From the NCBI GenBank assembly GCA_019671005.1, contig CM033718.1:32566508-32630507 (forward strand): a stretch of 64,000 bases of DNA, read 5' to 3'. The stretch's first letter is position 1, and each line of letters begins with the position of its first letter. This DNA comes from Hibiscus mutabilis (lineage: Eukaryota > Streptophyta > Magnoliopsida > Malvales > Malvaceae). Of this stretch, positions 44,893 to 58,299 are shown one piece after another. A program made the position numbers and the translations under genes. A model generated the notes under the pieces. It was not told the DNA's origin. It ran no database searches and saw nothing but the letters and a program-made list of their open reading frames with translations.

Positions 44893-47800
44893 TGTAGCCT
44901 AATCATGTTAAAGAAGGATTGATTAAACCTAGTGACTAAATTACATGGATTGATAAAGAAGTATCCTAATTATGAGGATAAAAGAGTAACAAATTGTAAA
45001 TATAAAATTGCATGCAATTAAGGTTAGTAATTAAGGATTTATGAAATAATTAGACCAAAAATTGCCAAGTGGAGGCAAATAGCTAAGCCATGTGATAACA
45101 CCATGGCCAAATGGCCATCTTGTTATCATCCTATCACCATTGTTGAGAGGAAGAAAGCTTGCATGAGATCAATTGCATGAAAATTGAATAGCTAGGAAAA
45201 TTGTAAGTGAATTCTAAATCCTTTCTCCCTAGGAACTTGATTGAATGAGTTATTGATGATGTTCTTGTTGTCTTGATGAACTTGGATGAATGATATACAT
45301 GTTAGGGACATGCTAGCTTCATTGTAAACTTGAAATCTTGATTTCTAGTAACCAAGTTGATATAGGATATATGTAATGTTATTGGAAATTGAGGTATATG
45401 AACATGATTGAAAACAGTCTTGATTAGGGACTATTTTGATTGAGAAATTGTGTAAACATGTTAAATGAATATAGGACCCTGTTTTGATCATGTTTATAGG
45501 TAAAAAGAAGATTGAATTGAATACATGTGTTGTTGGAAATGTGACTACACCTAATTGAACTATTAAATTAGGTAATGGACTGCCTAGTTGATGAATTTAA
45601 TGTGTAAATGTGATCAAATAGATCAAACTAGGTTCAAAATGATTATACCCTATTTTAAGAACATTGCTAGGTGAATTATGGTAGCCTAGACATGTATGAA
45701 CATGAAAATGAATAGAATTTCCATGTTAGGACCTTGCTAAAATGAGTTAAGAAGCTAGAAATCCAACCTACTGTAATATGCCCAGAATGCTCTGTTATGG
45801 GAGTAACTTTGAAAAACCACTATAAACAGTGTATAATTAATTTAAGGCTGAATATTTTATGGACGAAACCTTGGTATGTATAAATTCACTAGGAGAAAAC
45901 AGAACTGAACTCTAGGTTGTATTGTGAAATGCAGAGAAGAAACAGTAGGGACAGTGCAAACTGTCCAGTAAAGGTGCCCTGTCTTTAAGTTAAAAACTGT
46001 ATTAATTGGAAAAGAACTAAAATGCAAGCCTTATATGGATATAAAGGCAATTTTTTTAGCTTTCCAAAGGTGTAAACCAATTTCAATTCTGACGTACGAA
46101 ATGGAAGATATGCATGATTTAGTGACTAGAGTGCAAGCTGCATAGCAGCAGCTGCATAGGCAAATGCACACTGTTTTGTGGCATTTTGCAAATTGTCTTG
46201 TAAACAGTTGTAGGCCTTTGATTATGCCTTGTTTTACATGAACTAGAATATAGAAAAGTGTAGTTAAGTGTAATGGAAAATGTACAAGAGCATACTGCCA
46301 AATTTATGAATGTTGTATACTTGTAATCTTGTCTTGAATTGAATGACTTTGTGACCTTGTTTTGACATGCTTGTACTTGTACTTGTACTGTGTTAGAACC
46401 AGGAGTAAACTTGGTGGAAGAGGATAGAGTGGATCATTCTAAATCCAAGAACAAAGGAGTGTGGATTCAAGACTATCTAAGCTTGGAGTATTGTGAGTGT
46501 AGTTACCTCTAGGGTTAGGACTAGGTCCTAACCAATGTATTCTTGTTACATTCTTGACATGCTAAATGAATCTAATCATGAACTTGACCTAATAAGGGAA
46601 GGATGATTAAAGTAATACATGAAACTTGATCCTAGCCATGAATACATGTCTCTTTCGAATGCATGAATATGATTATGTGATAACATGGATGCTTGTATGT
46701 GCTATGATGCAATGTGATTGAATGTTAAAGACTTGCTTGAGACATGTTATAATCTTGATGAAATGAAACATGAAACTACTCGACATGTGAGCTATGGCTC
46801 AATGGCCTAATATAAAATGAACTTGCTTGACATGATCTTGATCTTGAAACACATGAATAAATGGTAAATCGAACAACCTTGGTAGCTTGTTGGACTAGGT
46901 AGAAGGACATGCCTTAGAGTCTAGAGCTCATTATGTACGGGTGGACCACGGTCCAGGGCTAAGGCCCCTATTTGGTGACAGACAGAGGGTACGTATGTGG
47001 TCTTTGGTGACAGTAGGAGGGTTGACCAACACTACGGTGCATCTTGTGGCGATAGTTGGTTGGAAACTCGATTACCTATACACACTAAGTACCAAGGGGG
47101 GTTTTTAATGAATAACAATTGTAATAACCTTCCAATAATACATGATACTTGTCTTGAATGCCATGAAATGTATGTTACTTGACTTGAAAGCATGATTCTG
47201 TGATTTCTTGTTTTGCAAGCATGTGTGCTTGATTCATGAAGTATGATTCTTGTTTCATGTCCATTGATAGCCGAATACATGATATCCTTAGATAGGATAA
47301 TATTGATGCTTGAAAGACTAGCTAAGATCACTCTAATGCTTGAAAGCCTTAGCTAGGTCTATACTTGATTAATGACACATGAAATTTGAAATAACAAATG
47401 GTTAGACTAGTTACTACCTCACTAAGTACAATCTTGTACTTATCACTCTTGTTTCATTCTTCCCAACCTACGGGATAAAGGATTAATTCGTTGCTTGATC
47501 TTGAAGCCTGCTACCTTGAGCAAGAAGCAACTCACACAAGCTTTGCCTAAGTATGAGCCCATACTTGTTTTGTATATCTCCTAGAATGGTGGCACTATAT
47601 GTATATAAATAGCATTCATCATGCATTTTGAAGCTTGTATTTAATGTCTTGATGGGCCTACCTTGTTATGTATTTAGTATCAAGTATGTAATGGATGATG
47701 TTTTGCAGCGCAAACATTGAATAGATTTATGAAATGTTCAAGTGAACTATCTAGCTTACATTGATGCTTGAATGCTTTGGGAAATTATGGTCTCATGTGT

Positions 47801-48491
47801 ATGATAATTTCTTGTTGTATGTATCTTCTGTTAATGGCCGAATGTGTATGCTTAAATTGAAGGTAGAATGTGATAAACCATGTTGCATGACCTACCATTA
47901 GAATGCTTCATGTCTTGTAAGAATTTACCATGATGAAAGTATTGTTGTGTGTTAGATTTGGTAAGGCCGAATTGCCTAATGTGAGTACATGATGATTTCT
48001 GATTGCTTAGGGATAGTGTAAGACTTGAATAGAAGCATGTTATACTTAGGATTCATTCAAATGATATGGTATAAAATGAAGTAAATTGAAATGTAAGTAG
48101 TAGTAGCCTATAATGTAATCATGAAGAAGATAGTTTGATGTCTAGTTCGAATGACTTAGATGATTTGAAATTTAACATCAGTTACTTGCATGATCAGTAA
48201 TGTATGAATGGTTTTGGATGAGCATGAATCAATTGTGTGGTTACTTGTTTGCTAAGTAAGTAGGAAGACTTGATTGCTTGTTCTTGGTTGTTTGTATTGC
48301 CTAGTTCGAATGTCTTGGATGATTTGGAAACAAATGAGAGCTTACTTGTTTGCTAGGTAAGTATGTGATTGCTTAATTGATTCTTGTATTGTATTGTTAT
48401 TGTCTATTGCAATGTCTTGTATTGTCATTGCTTGCTTGTTAAGTAATGCTCCCGAGCTGGGTTCCTACTATCTCGGGTAGGGGGTGTTACA
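44893..48491 (+). repeat. Family 3 LTR, plus strand, left arm of an inverted repeat
   Basis: Its 3' end is clear (GGGGGTGTTACA at 48491). The start is less certain: TGTAGCCTAATC at 44893 is degenerate or slightly truncated against the TGTAATACCCC start of 60100-63675. No matching target duplication is seen (GAAGA left, CTTTT right). It has a consensus donor ATT|GTAAGT at 45203 and the exon-like block. Confidence 0.82.
46397..46533 (+). other. LTR exon-like block plus palindrome (family 3)
   Basis: After GTTAG, 46397-46492 reads EPGVNLVEEDRVDHSKSKNK, GVWIQD. The usual stop is replaced by Tyr and the frame runs into GTGAGTG at 46493. The palindrome at 46513-46533 is perfect. Confidence 0.57.
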
Positions 48492-48494
48492 CTT

Positions 48495-51400
48495 TTTTGA
48501 TGCATAACCATTTGACAATCATCTATACAAACATACATAACACATACAACAAGGTATGATCATGCACATGAGACCATAAAATTTCCAAAACATTCGAGCA
48601 TCAATGTAAGCTAGATAGTTGACTTGAACATTTCATAAGTTTATTCAATATTTGCGCAGCAAAACATCATCCATTACATGTAATCTAAGTTCATTACATT
48701 GTTGTTACTAAATTCGTAACATAGTAGGCCCATTCAAGAATAAGAACATATATACAAGTTCAAGTGTACCAAAATGCATGAACATGATAAACTATATACA
48801 ATCTAGTGCCACCAATCTAGGAGATATACAAAACAAGTATGAAACCATACTTAGGCAAAGCTTGTGTGACTTGCTTCAAGCTCAAGGTAACAGGCTTCAA
48901 GATCAAGCAACATTCGTATCCTTTATCCTGTAGTTGGGAATAATGAAAACGAGAGTGATAGGTACAAGAATGTACATAGTGAGGTAGTAACTAGTTCTAA
49001 CCATTTGTTATGTCTTGTTTTGTGTCATTTAAACAAGAATGAAACTAGATAGGGCTTTCAAGCACTAGATTGATCCTAGCTAGGGCTTTCATGCATCAAG
49101 ATAATCCTAGCAAACGATATCAAACATTCGGCTATCAACGAACAAGAACATGGAATCATACTTTATGTATTCATATAAAAAATCAAGCACATCACGCTTA
49201 CAAAACAAGTAATCAAGAAAGTCATGCTTACATGACAAGTAACATACAATTCATGGCTTTCATGTCAAGTAACAGACTATCCATAGCTTTCAAGACAAGT
49301 CACATGTGTTTTAGGATTGTTATTACATTTGTTATCATTTAAACAACCCCCTTGGTCCTTAGTTTGTATAGGTAATCCAGTCTCCAACCAACTATCGCCA
49401 CAAAATGCACCGTATTGCTGGTCAACCCTCCTACTGTTGCCAAAGACCACATACATACCCTCCATCTATCGCCAAATAGGGACCTTAGGTATGGACTGTA
49501 GTCCACCCTCACACAATGAGCTCTAGACTCTAAGGCATGCCCTTCTACCTAGTCAACTAGCTACTAAGGTTGTTCGATTTACCATTTATTCAAGTGTTTC
49601 ATGATCAAGATCATGTCAAGCAAGTTCATTTCATATTAGGACCTTAGGCCATTTGAGCCATATCTCACATTTCATGTAATTTTCATGTATCATTTCATCA
49701 AGATGAGATGATATCTCAAGTAATTTCATTAGTATTCGATCACATGCAACATGTCACATACAAGAACTAATGTACCACTTAAACATGCTTAGCATTCAAA
49801 TAAAACATGTATTCATGATGTGATCAAACATCATGCATTACTAGTCATTATTCCCTTATTAAGTCAAGTCCATGATTAGATTAATTTAACATTTCAAGAA
49901 TGTAAACAAGTATGCATTGGTTAGGACCTAGTCCTAACCCTAAAGATAACTACACTCACAATACTCCAAGCTTAGCTAGTCCTGGAACCACACTCATTTG
50001 TTCTTGGCTTTAGGATGACCCACTCTATCCTCTTCCACCAAGTTTAGTCCTGGTTCTATCACATTACACAACAATTACATGTCAAAACAAGATCATTCAA
50101 TCAAAGCAATGTTACAAGCACATAACATATGCAAGTCTGGCAGCATGTTCATATACAATCTCCACTACACTTAACTACACTTATCTATACTCTAATCCTT
50201 GTAAAACCGGGCAGAATCAATGTCCTAAAACTGTTTACAAAATAGTTTACAGATTGCCACAAAATAGTGTACAATTACCTATACTGTTGCTGCCAGGCAG
50301 CTTGCACTCTAGTCACTTAATCATGCATAACTTTCATTCCGTACGTCATAATTTCAATCACTTAATCAGGTATAACTTTCATTCCATACGTCATAATTTC
50401 AATTGGTTTACACCGTTGGAAAGCTAAAGAAATTGTCTTTATAACCATATAAGGCTTGCATTTTAGTTCTTTGCCAATTAATACAGTTTTTAACTTAAAG
50501 ACAGGGTAATTTTCTACACTGGACAGTTTGCACTGTCCCTAGTGTTTCTTCTCTACATTTCATTCTACAACTAGAATTCAGTTATGTTTTATCCTAATGA
50601 ATTTAAACATACCAAGGTGTTGTCCATAAAAATTCCATCCTTAAATTCATTTTATACAATTTATAGTTATTTTTCAAATTTACTGCCCAGAAGAGAGCAT
50701 TCTAGGCAGATTACACTAGGCTGAATTTCTTGCTTCTTAACTCATTTTAACAAGGTTCTAACATGGTAATTCAATTCATTTTCACGTTCTTACATGTCTA
50801 GGTCAACCTAATTCACCTTGCAGTGAGCTTAAAATAGGGCATTATCATGTTGAACCCAATTTGATCTATTTGATCAACGTTGCACATCCAATTTACCAAT
50901 TGAGCAATCCATTACCTAATTTAACTAATCCAATTACGTGCATTCATTTTCCAGCAACATATCTACTCAATTCATCTACCAACATGATCAAAACAGGGTT
51001 CTATATTCAATTAACATGCTTAAACATTTTCACTACCAAAACAGTCCCAATTCAACATTGTTTACAATCATATACACATTTCTTAAATTTCCAGCATCCA
51101 TATACATTTCCTTTTGCAATTTAGCTACTAGCAATCAAAATTTCAAGTTCAATTAAAATCTAGCATGATCCTAACATACACAACAATCATTCAATTCAAT
51201 TTATACAACAAGAACATCATCAATCAGTCATTCAAACAAGTTGCTAAGTAGGAAGGATTTATAATCCACTTACAATCTTCCTAGCTATTAAATTTTCATG
51301 CAATTTTGATCACATGCAAGCTTCCTTCATCTAAAATGGTGGTTTTCTTTTCTTAGATGAATGAGATAAATTTTCGGCCGAGGTGGAGAAAATGATAGAA

Positions 51401-51686
51401 AGATGGCCACTTGGCCATGTTGTTATCACATGGCTTGACTATTTGCCTCCACTTGCCAAATTATGGTCTAATTGCTTCATAAATCCTTAATTACATATCC
51501 TTATTGCATCCAATTCTACATTTACCATTTTTTACTATTTGATCCTTCATGATTAGGCTACTTCTTTACCAATCCATCTAATTTAGTCACTAGGTTTAAT
51601 TAATTCTTCACATTTGTAAATTATTTGTATAATTAAGTTCTAATTAGTTTATGACATGTTGCTAGGCCATGATTTGGGGTATTACA
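48495..51686 (-). repeat. Family 3 LTR, minus strand, right arm of an inverted repeat
   Basis: On the minus strand it starts TGTAATACCCCAAATC at 51686 and lacks about the last 650 bases of the LTR. It abuts the plus-strand LTR with only a few bases between. It contains donor-like GTAAGT at 51273 and an exon-like block. It is inserted in, or joined to, the family 6 LTR on its right. Confidence 0.85.
49919..50055 (-). other. LTR exon-like block plus palindrome (family 3)
   Basis: On the minus strand, 50055-49960 reads EPGLNLVEEDRVGHPKAKNK, then a stop replacing Gly, then VWFQD and a stop, followed by GTGAGTG. The palindrome at 49919-49939 is perfect. Confidence 0.55.
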
Positions 51687-52141
51687 ATCATCGGTTCTAA
51701 CTATAATCTCAATGCCACATTTGGATGCCAAAATTTAACAAGGAAACTTACATCTTGTAAATGCAAGCATCAAACCAGCCCTAGACCCTTGATTACCAAG
51801 CACAAAAGCTCTTGAACAACTCTCTCTTTCTCTCTATTCAAACTCTCGATATGAAGAAGAAATGAAGAAAAATGGTCTTCTTGTTTGTTAATTCATTAAA
51901 ATTAACCCCACATGTCAATCTAACAACCGAGCCACTCCCCAAATTCCTATTTAAAATTTTATTCACCATGCAAAACTCATACTTTAATTGTTATCTTTTT
52001 GGTCACCTCACAATTGATCCCCTAATTCTCAACCTTTCAATTCGGCCCCATCAAGAAGAACTAAATTTTAGTCATCTAGACTAATTTTCTAAACACAACA
52101 TATTAATACATTCTCGCTAAAAGTCGAATGAAGGTGTTACA
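51687..52141 (-). repeat. Family 6 3' LTR, 5' portion
   Basis: On the minus strand it begins TGTAACACCTTCATTCG at 52141, right after a polypurine-like AAGGTGATGGGATT. Only 455 bases remain before the family 3 LTR cuts it. No other copy is in the window. Confidence 0.72.
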
Positions 52142-53681
52142 AATCCCATCACCTTAAGGAAATTCGTCCTCGAATTTACCTAAGGAAAATAAGTGTGGGT
52201 ATTGATTTCTCATGGTAGATTCAGGCTCCCACGTAGCTTCCTTACTTCTATGATTCTTCCATAACACTTTAACAAGGGAGATTGTTTTATTTCGAAGCAT
52301 TCTATCTTCTCGATCAAGGATTTGAATAGGTTCTTCATCATATGTCAAGATGGGATTCAACTCTACTTCATCAGGCTCGAGAATATGAGATGGATCAGAC
52401 CGGTAACTACGCAGCAATGACACATGAAATACATTGTGTATTTTGTTGAATTGTTCCTGTAAGGCTAATCGATAAGCAAAAGGGCCTATCCTTCCTATTA
52501 TTTCAAATGGCCCAATAAAACGGGGGCTGAGTTATCCCTTTTTTCCCGAATCTGAACACCTTTTTCCACGGTGATACTTTAAGAAACACTCTGTCTCCCA
52601 CTTGATATTGATTATCCCTTCTCTTACGACCAGCATAAGCTTTTTGTCGATCGAAGGCTTCTTTTAATCGACTACAAATAACTTGTATTTGCTCTTTAGT
52701 TTCTCAAAGAAGTTACGATACCAAAGCTCTGTTCTCTCCCACCCCTGACCAACACAGAGGAGTTCTACATTTTCTCCCATGAAGGGCTTCAAAAGGTGCC
52801 ATTTGAATGGAAGATTGGTGGCTATTGTTGTAGGAGAATTCGACTAATGGTAAAATTTTATCCCAACTCTTCCTGAAATCAAGTATACAAGCTCTAAGCA
52901 CGTCTTCCTAGACTTGTATAATTCTTTCAGATTGTCCATCTGATTGAGGGTGAAACGCTGCACTGAGATTGATCTTAGCTCCGAGAGCTTTCTGAAGGGA
53001 CATCCAAAACCTAGAAGTAAATTTGGAGTCCCTGTCAGAGATTGTAGAAATAGGAATACCATGAAGTCTTATTATATCTCATATGTACAATTCTGCTAAT
53101 TGTTACAAACTCATGTTCATTCGAAAAGGAAGAAAGTGGGCTGATTTTGAAAATCTATCTACGATCACCCAAATAGCATCATTCTTCTTTGGTGACAAAG
53201 GCAATCCACTAACAAAATCCATCATGATTTGCTCCCGTTTCCATTGAGGTATTTCAATAGGTTGCAACAAACCCAAAGGAACTTGGTGTTTGGCTTTTAC
53301 TTTCTGACAAACTAAGCATTTAGAAACAAAGTCCGTAATAGCAGATTTCATTCCCAGCCACCAATACAAGACTTTGAGATCTTATACATCTTAACAGATG
53401 TCGGATGTATTGAGAAAGGGCTATTATGAGCTTGCAAAATTTCTTTTCTCAAGGCAGGATCATTAGGAATACATATTCTATTCCGAAAATAGAGTAATCC
53501 ATCATCTCTTAAAGAGAAATCTGATTCAGTACCATTCTTAAGTTTGAGCTCAATTTCTTGTAATTCAGGACCGATTGTTGAAGTAATCAAATTCTAGGTA
53601 CGAGGTCTGATTGAATTCGAATGGTGGCCATTGATCCTTGCTTTTTGGACACTCGAAAATGGGCATTTATAGAGTTTGAAG
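52142..53681 (-). pseudogene. Family 6 integrase
   Basis: The zinc domain keeps AH and SIH plus CLVCQ (53590-53103, two frames). The core shows MDFVSGLP, VIVDRFSKSAHF, a SDRDS segment near 53,030 and GQSERIIQV near 52,930, so all three catalytic positions can be found, but across several frames. The C-terminal tail (52423-52154) is open: RSYRSDPSHILEPDEVELNP and VKVLWKNHRSKEATWEPEST. This is the best chromodomain-like end in the window. The 3' splice-like TTTTTTGTAG at 53682 is shared with families 3 and 5, but no matching donor is visible. Confidence 0.88.
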
Positions 53682-54005
53682 CTACAAAAAACTAAGACAA
53701 GTTTTTAGACATAGACCATTTCCATCTTTCGAACAGATAGAAAGAAAGGAAATAGTTTGTTCAAACTAGAATGTTGTCGACTGTGTGCATCAGCCACAAC
53801 ATTGGCTTTGCCCGAGTGATAATCTATGACCAAATCATAGTCTTTTATCAATTCGATCCATCTTTATTGTCGAAGATTTAGCTCTTTTTGAGTTAGGAGG
53901 TATTTCAAACTTTTATAGTTAGTAAACAAATAACATTTCTGTCCATATAAATAGTGCCTCTATAATATCCTCAAAGCTAGTATAAAAGAAATTACTACAA
54001 TGCCT
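53682..54005 (-). pseudogene. Family 6 RNase H C-terminal remnant
   Basis: Blocks corresponding to RHYLYGQKCYLFTNYKSLKY and DYDLVIDYHSGKANVVADAH are readable, with stops at two Trp or Arg positions; FTDHKS has become FTNYKS. Upstream pol is lost at about 54,005, where plus-strand LTR sequence begins. Confidence 0.82.
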
Positions 54006-55318
54006 TCATTTGATCCCTAATTGATTGAAAATAAGATACTAGGTCTAGTTATTAAGGGCTAGAATGCTATAAATGAAAAAGTGGTAACCTAATGTATAAG
54101 TGACCAAACCAAAACAAACAACAAAATGAAGGAATGCATGGTAAATTTCTAAATTCCTACAATGCCCCCACACATTAATTAGTGGATAATTAAGGATAAA
54201 TTAGTCATTTGGGAGGAAATAATGGATTATCCATTATCATCTTCTTTTCCGATTTCCGTGTAGATAAACAAAGAATAGAGAAAAGGAAATTGAGTGAGAA
54301 AACTCCATAGCCATACATTCAAGCTTGTAATTGGAGAAATTGGAATTGCTAGCATTCATATAATCTTGATAGGAAGGTAAAATCTCTTCCTTAATGTGTT
54401 ATAGATTCAAATGATGCATGTAGATTTAGGTTTTTTGCTTGAATTATATGAAATTGATGAATAGTTAGTGAATTGATGCTATGAACTAGTTAGGAAGTTC
54501 AATTGATTGATCAATCCATGAAATTGATATGCCATTCGAATTACTAGGAGAAATTGATGTTGTCAATAGCCAAGTTGATGGTGAAATGCTATGCTGGATG
54601 CTGGAAATTTTGGATGATGATTAGAATGGATGATTGATATGTGAATTGAAATTGTGGATGCTGGAAATTCTAGTGAATTGATGTCTTAATGAATCAAATT
54701 GAAAATATTGCTTAATTGCCCTGTTTTTATAGGTTGGACACATAATTGGACTGACCTAGACATGTATGAATGAGTATATATGCTGAACAAACATGTTAGA
54801 ATCTTGTTTAGATGAATTATGAAGCTAGAAGCTTAACCTAGTGTAATTTGCCCAGAAAACTTTGTTCTGGACAGTAACTTTGAAAAATCACCATAAATTT
54901 TATAAATGGAATATAAGGCTGAAATTTTTATGGACAGTAAACTAACATGTCTGAATTCATTAGGAGAAAACAAAACTGAATTTTGGATTGTATAATGAAT
55001 TGTAGAGAAGAAACACTAGGGATAGTGCAAACTGTCTAGTGTTGTAAATTGCCCTATCTTTAAGCTAAAAATTGTATTAATTGGCAAAGGATTAAAATGA
55101 AAGACCTATAGGGTTAGAAATAAAATCAAGTTAGCTTTGTAATGGTGTAAACGGTTCAAAATTACGACGTACGAAATAAAAGATATGAACATATAAGCAA
55201 GCAATGCACATGCTGCCAGGCAGCAACAGTCTAGATGTTTATATTGAATTGTATGCTTGAGTATACGGTGTCACATATGACTCAATTGGTTGCTGGATTT
55301 TACATAACACACTATGCA
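54006..55318 (+). repeat. LTR fragment, plus strand, related to families 3-5
   Basis: It has the shared LTR organisation: purine-rich leader, donor-like GGAAG|GTAAAA at 54377, then GCCCAGAA...TTCTGGACAG and GTGCAAACTGTC blocks, and the GCCAGGCAGCA sequence. Its start lacks a clear TGTAAC, and it is cut at TATGCA|TGCAACACC by the next LTR before the exon-like block. Confidence 0.68.
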
Positions 55319-56550
55319 TGCAACACCCCTACCCCGGGCTAGTAGCAAACCAGCTTGGGAGCGTTACCAAGCAAGGACAAGGACATTACAATAAAAGCAA
55401 TACAAGCAAGAACAAGCAAGCAAGAATTGATAACTCATCCTTATTAGATGAGTTACTTAACTAACACGGAACCAAGCATTCAATACATATCATGCAAGCA
55501 AACACGCAATTGATTTCAAGACATGAAGGGCATTCGAATAGACCATTAAAATTTTGCTTTCATGCTTACATTATAGGTTACTTCTTTCATTATTCATTTT
55601 GCATTTTCAATCCATGTTATCATACCTCATTCGAAAGACCTAAGGGTACAAACATGCTTCATTTCATTTCATTGATCCTAGATGTATACATGTAATATCT
55701 CATACCTAAATTAATAACATGATTCTTGAACATTCAATTTGCATGTAACTAGTTTCCATTCAAGTCATACACTATACCTATCCATTCGAAAATCGTCATA
55801 CTAACACCAAACAATACCTACATCAAGGTATATTCATACAAGACATGAAGCATTCGAATGGTAGGTCAAGCATCATGGTTCATCTCATTCTACTTTCAAT
55901 TCAAGCATACACATGTACATAAAAAAGGCATTCGAATGTTCCAAGGTAAACTAGATCAAACACGTGGTCATTCTATATATAAATCCATTTATGCACATGA
56001 AAACCATTCTATTACATGTAGTTTAAGTTCATTACATGATTCACATCATCAACCAAGTTGATAACATAGTAGGCCCATACAAGGACAATATATACAAGTT
56101 TTCAGGAATTCCAAAATGCATGATCAAGCTAAACTCTATACAATCTAGTGCCACCAATCTAGGAGATATACAAAACAAGTATGAAACCATACTTAGGCAA
56201 TGCTTGTGTGACTTGCTTCTAGCTCAAGAAATCAAGCTTGAAGATCAAGCAACACTCGAATCCGTTATCTTGTTGTTGGGAGGAATGAAACAAGAGTGAT
56301 AATTACAGGAATGTACTTAGTGAGGTAGTAAGTAGTTCTAACCATTTGTTTTAACATGTTTTGTGCCATTTAATCAAGTATAATCCTAGCTAAGGATTTT
56401 AAGCATTAGAATGATCCTAGCTAAGGATTCAAGCATTCGGCTAGCATATGGAACAAGAGACATATAATCATACTTCATGCTTTCATATCAATAAACAAGC
56501 AAATCATACTTGCATAACAAGAAGTCAATTAAGTCATGCTTACATGACAA

Positions 56551-56640
56551 GTAACCTACAACTCAAGGATTTCATGCCAAGTAACATACAATTCGTGGCT
56601 TTCATGTCAAGTAACATTTAATTCATGGCTTTCAAGACAA
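56551..56640 (-). repeat. 30-bp tandem repeat, three units
   Basis: GTAAC...TTCAAGGCTTTCATG-like units start at 56551, 56581 and 56611. The LTR at 49,239 has two units and the one at 61,260 has one. Confidence 0.78.
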
Positions 56641-57267
56641 GTAACATGTGATATAGGATTGTTATCTCATTTTTTATCAATTAAACAACCCCCTTGGTAC
56701 TTAGTTTTTATATGTAATCGAGTCTCTAACCAACAGTTGCCATAAGATACACCGTAATGCTAGTCAACCCTCCTACTGTCACCAAAGACCACGTACGTAC
56801 CCTCTGTCTATTTCCAAATAGGGGCCTTAGCCCTGAACCGTAGTCCACCCTTACATAATGAGCTCTAGACTCTAAGGCATGCCCTATACCTAGTCCAACT
56901 AGCTATCAAGGTTGTTCGATTTAGGCCTTTCATACAAGTATTTCAAGTTCAAGATCATGTCAACTAGCAAGTTCATTTCATGCTATGCCCTTAGGCCAAT
57001 TGAGCCATAGCTCACATACCATGTAATTATCATGTGTTCATTTCATCAAGATGAGACAATACCTCGAGCAAGTTCTTTAGCATTCGATCACATGCATCAT
57101 GACACATACATGCACCAATGTTACCACTTAAACATGCTTAAAATTAGAATAAAACATGTATTCAAGATGTGATCAAATTTCAGGCATTACTAGTCATTAT
57201 TTCCTTATTAAGTCAAGCCCATATTAGGTTCATTTAAGCATTACAAGAATGTAAACAAGCATGCATT

Positions 57268-57404
57268 GGTTAGGACCTAGTCCTAACCCTAGAGATAACT
57301 ACACTCACAATACTCCAAGCTTATCTTCTCTTGGATCCACACTCCTTTGTTCTTGCCTTTAGGGTGGCCCACTCCTTCCTCATCCACCAAGTCCACTAAT
57401 GGTT
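57268..57404 (-). other. LTR exon-like block plus palindrome (family 3)
   Basis: On the minus strand, 57404-57309 reads EPLVDLVDEEGVGHPKGKNK, GVWIQEKISLE, open through to GTGAGTG. The palindrome at 57268-57288 is perfect. Substitutions here are mostly conservative (D/E, V/L). Confidence 0.55.
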
Positions 57405-58299
57405 CTAACACATTACAAGTAAACACATATCAATACAAGTTCACAAAATCATTCAATCTAGGCAATGTTACAAGTATACAACATATACAAATCTAGCAGC
57501 ATGTTCACGTATTTTCTTTACTACACTTAACCACTTTTATCTATACTCCAATTCTTGTAAAATAGAGCAGAATCAATGTCCGAAAAACAGTGTACAATTG
57601 CCTAAACTGTTGCTACTAGGCAGCATGTAGTATGTTCATTTAAACCTGCACAACTTTCATTCTGTACATCAGAATTTCAATTGGTTTACACCGTTGGAAA
57701 GCTAACGTAGTTTTATTTCTACCCATATAGGCCTTGCCTTTTAGTTCTTTGCCACTTAATACAGTTTTTAACTTAAAGACTGAGCAATTTGCTACGCTGG
57801 ACAGTTTGCACTATCCCTAGTTTTTCTTCTCTACAATTCATTCTACAATCCAGAATTCACTTCTGTTTTCTCCTAATGAATTTAGACATGTCAAGGTACT
57901 ATCCATAAAAATTTCAACCTTAAATTCATTTTATACAATTTATGGTGATTTTTCAAAGTTACTGCCTAGAACAAAGCATTCTGGGCAGATTACACTAGGT
58001 TGAGTTTCTATTTTCATAACTAATTTTAACAAGGTTCTAACATGGAAATTCAACTTATTTTCACTTTCATTCATGTCTAGGTCATTCTAATTATCCTAGC
58101 AATGTGCTTAAAATAGGGCATTATCATGTTAAATTCAATTTGATCAACATCATACATCTAATTCACTAATTGAGCAATCCATTACATAGTTTTAACTAAT
58201 CCAATTAGGTGCATTCATTTTCCATAAAGTATCCTACTCTATTCAAGCCTCAATTCTTTTACTAACATGATCAAAACAGGGTTCTATATACATTTAGCC

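Larger units (their letters stand above)
55319..58293 (-). repeat. Family 3 LTR, minus strand, 5' side lost
   Basis: The 3' terminus (minus strand) reads GGGGTGTTGCA at 55319. Homology runs rightward to ...CAGGGTTCTATATACA, where element 3b pol begins, so roughly the first 700 bases of the LTR are missing. It carries the GTAC repeat, TATA-GGGCCTAC pair, a 30-bp tandem repeat and an exon-like block. Confidence 0.85.

Noticed and set aside
44893..51686. A DNA transposon with long terminal inverted repeats
   Set aside because: Both arms are recognisable family 3 LTRs with LTR termini, one truncated; there is no transposase between them.
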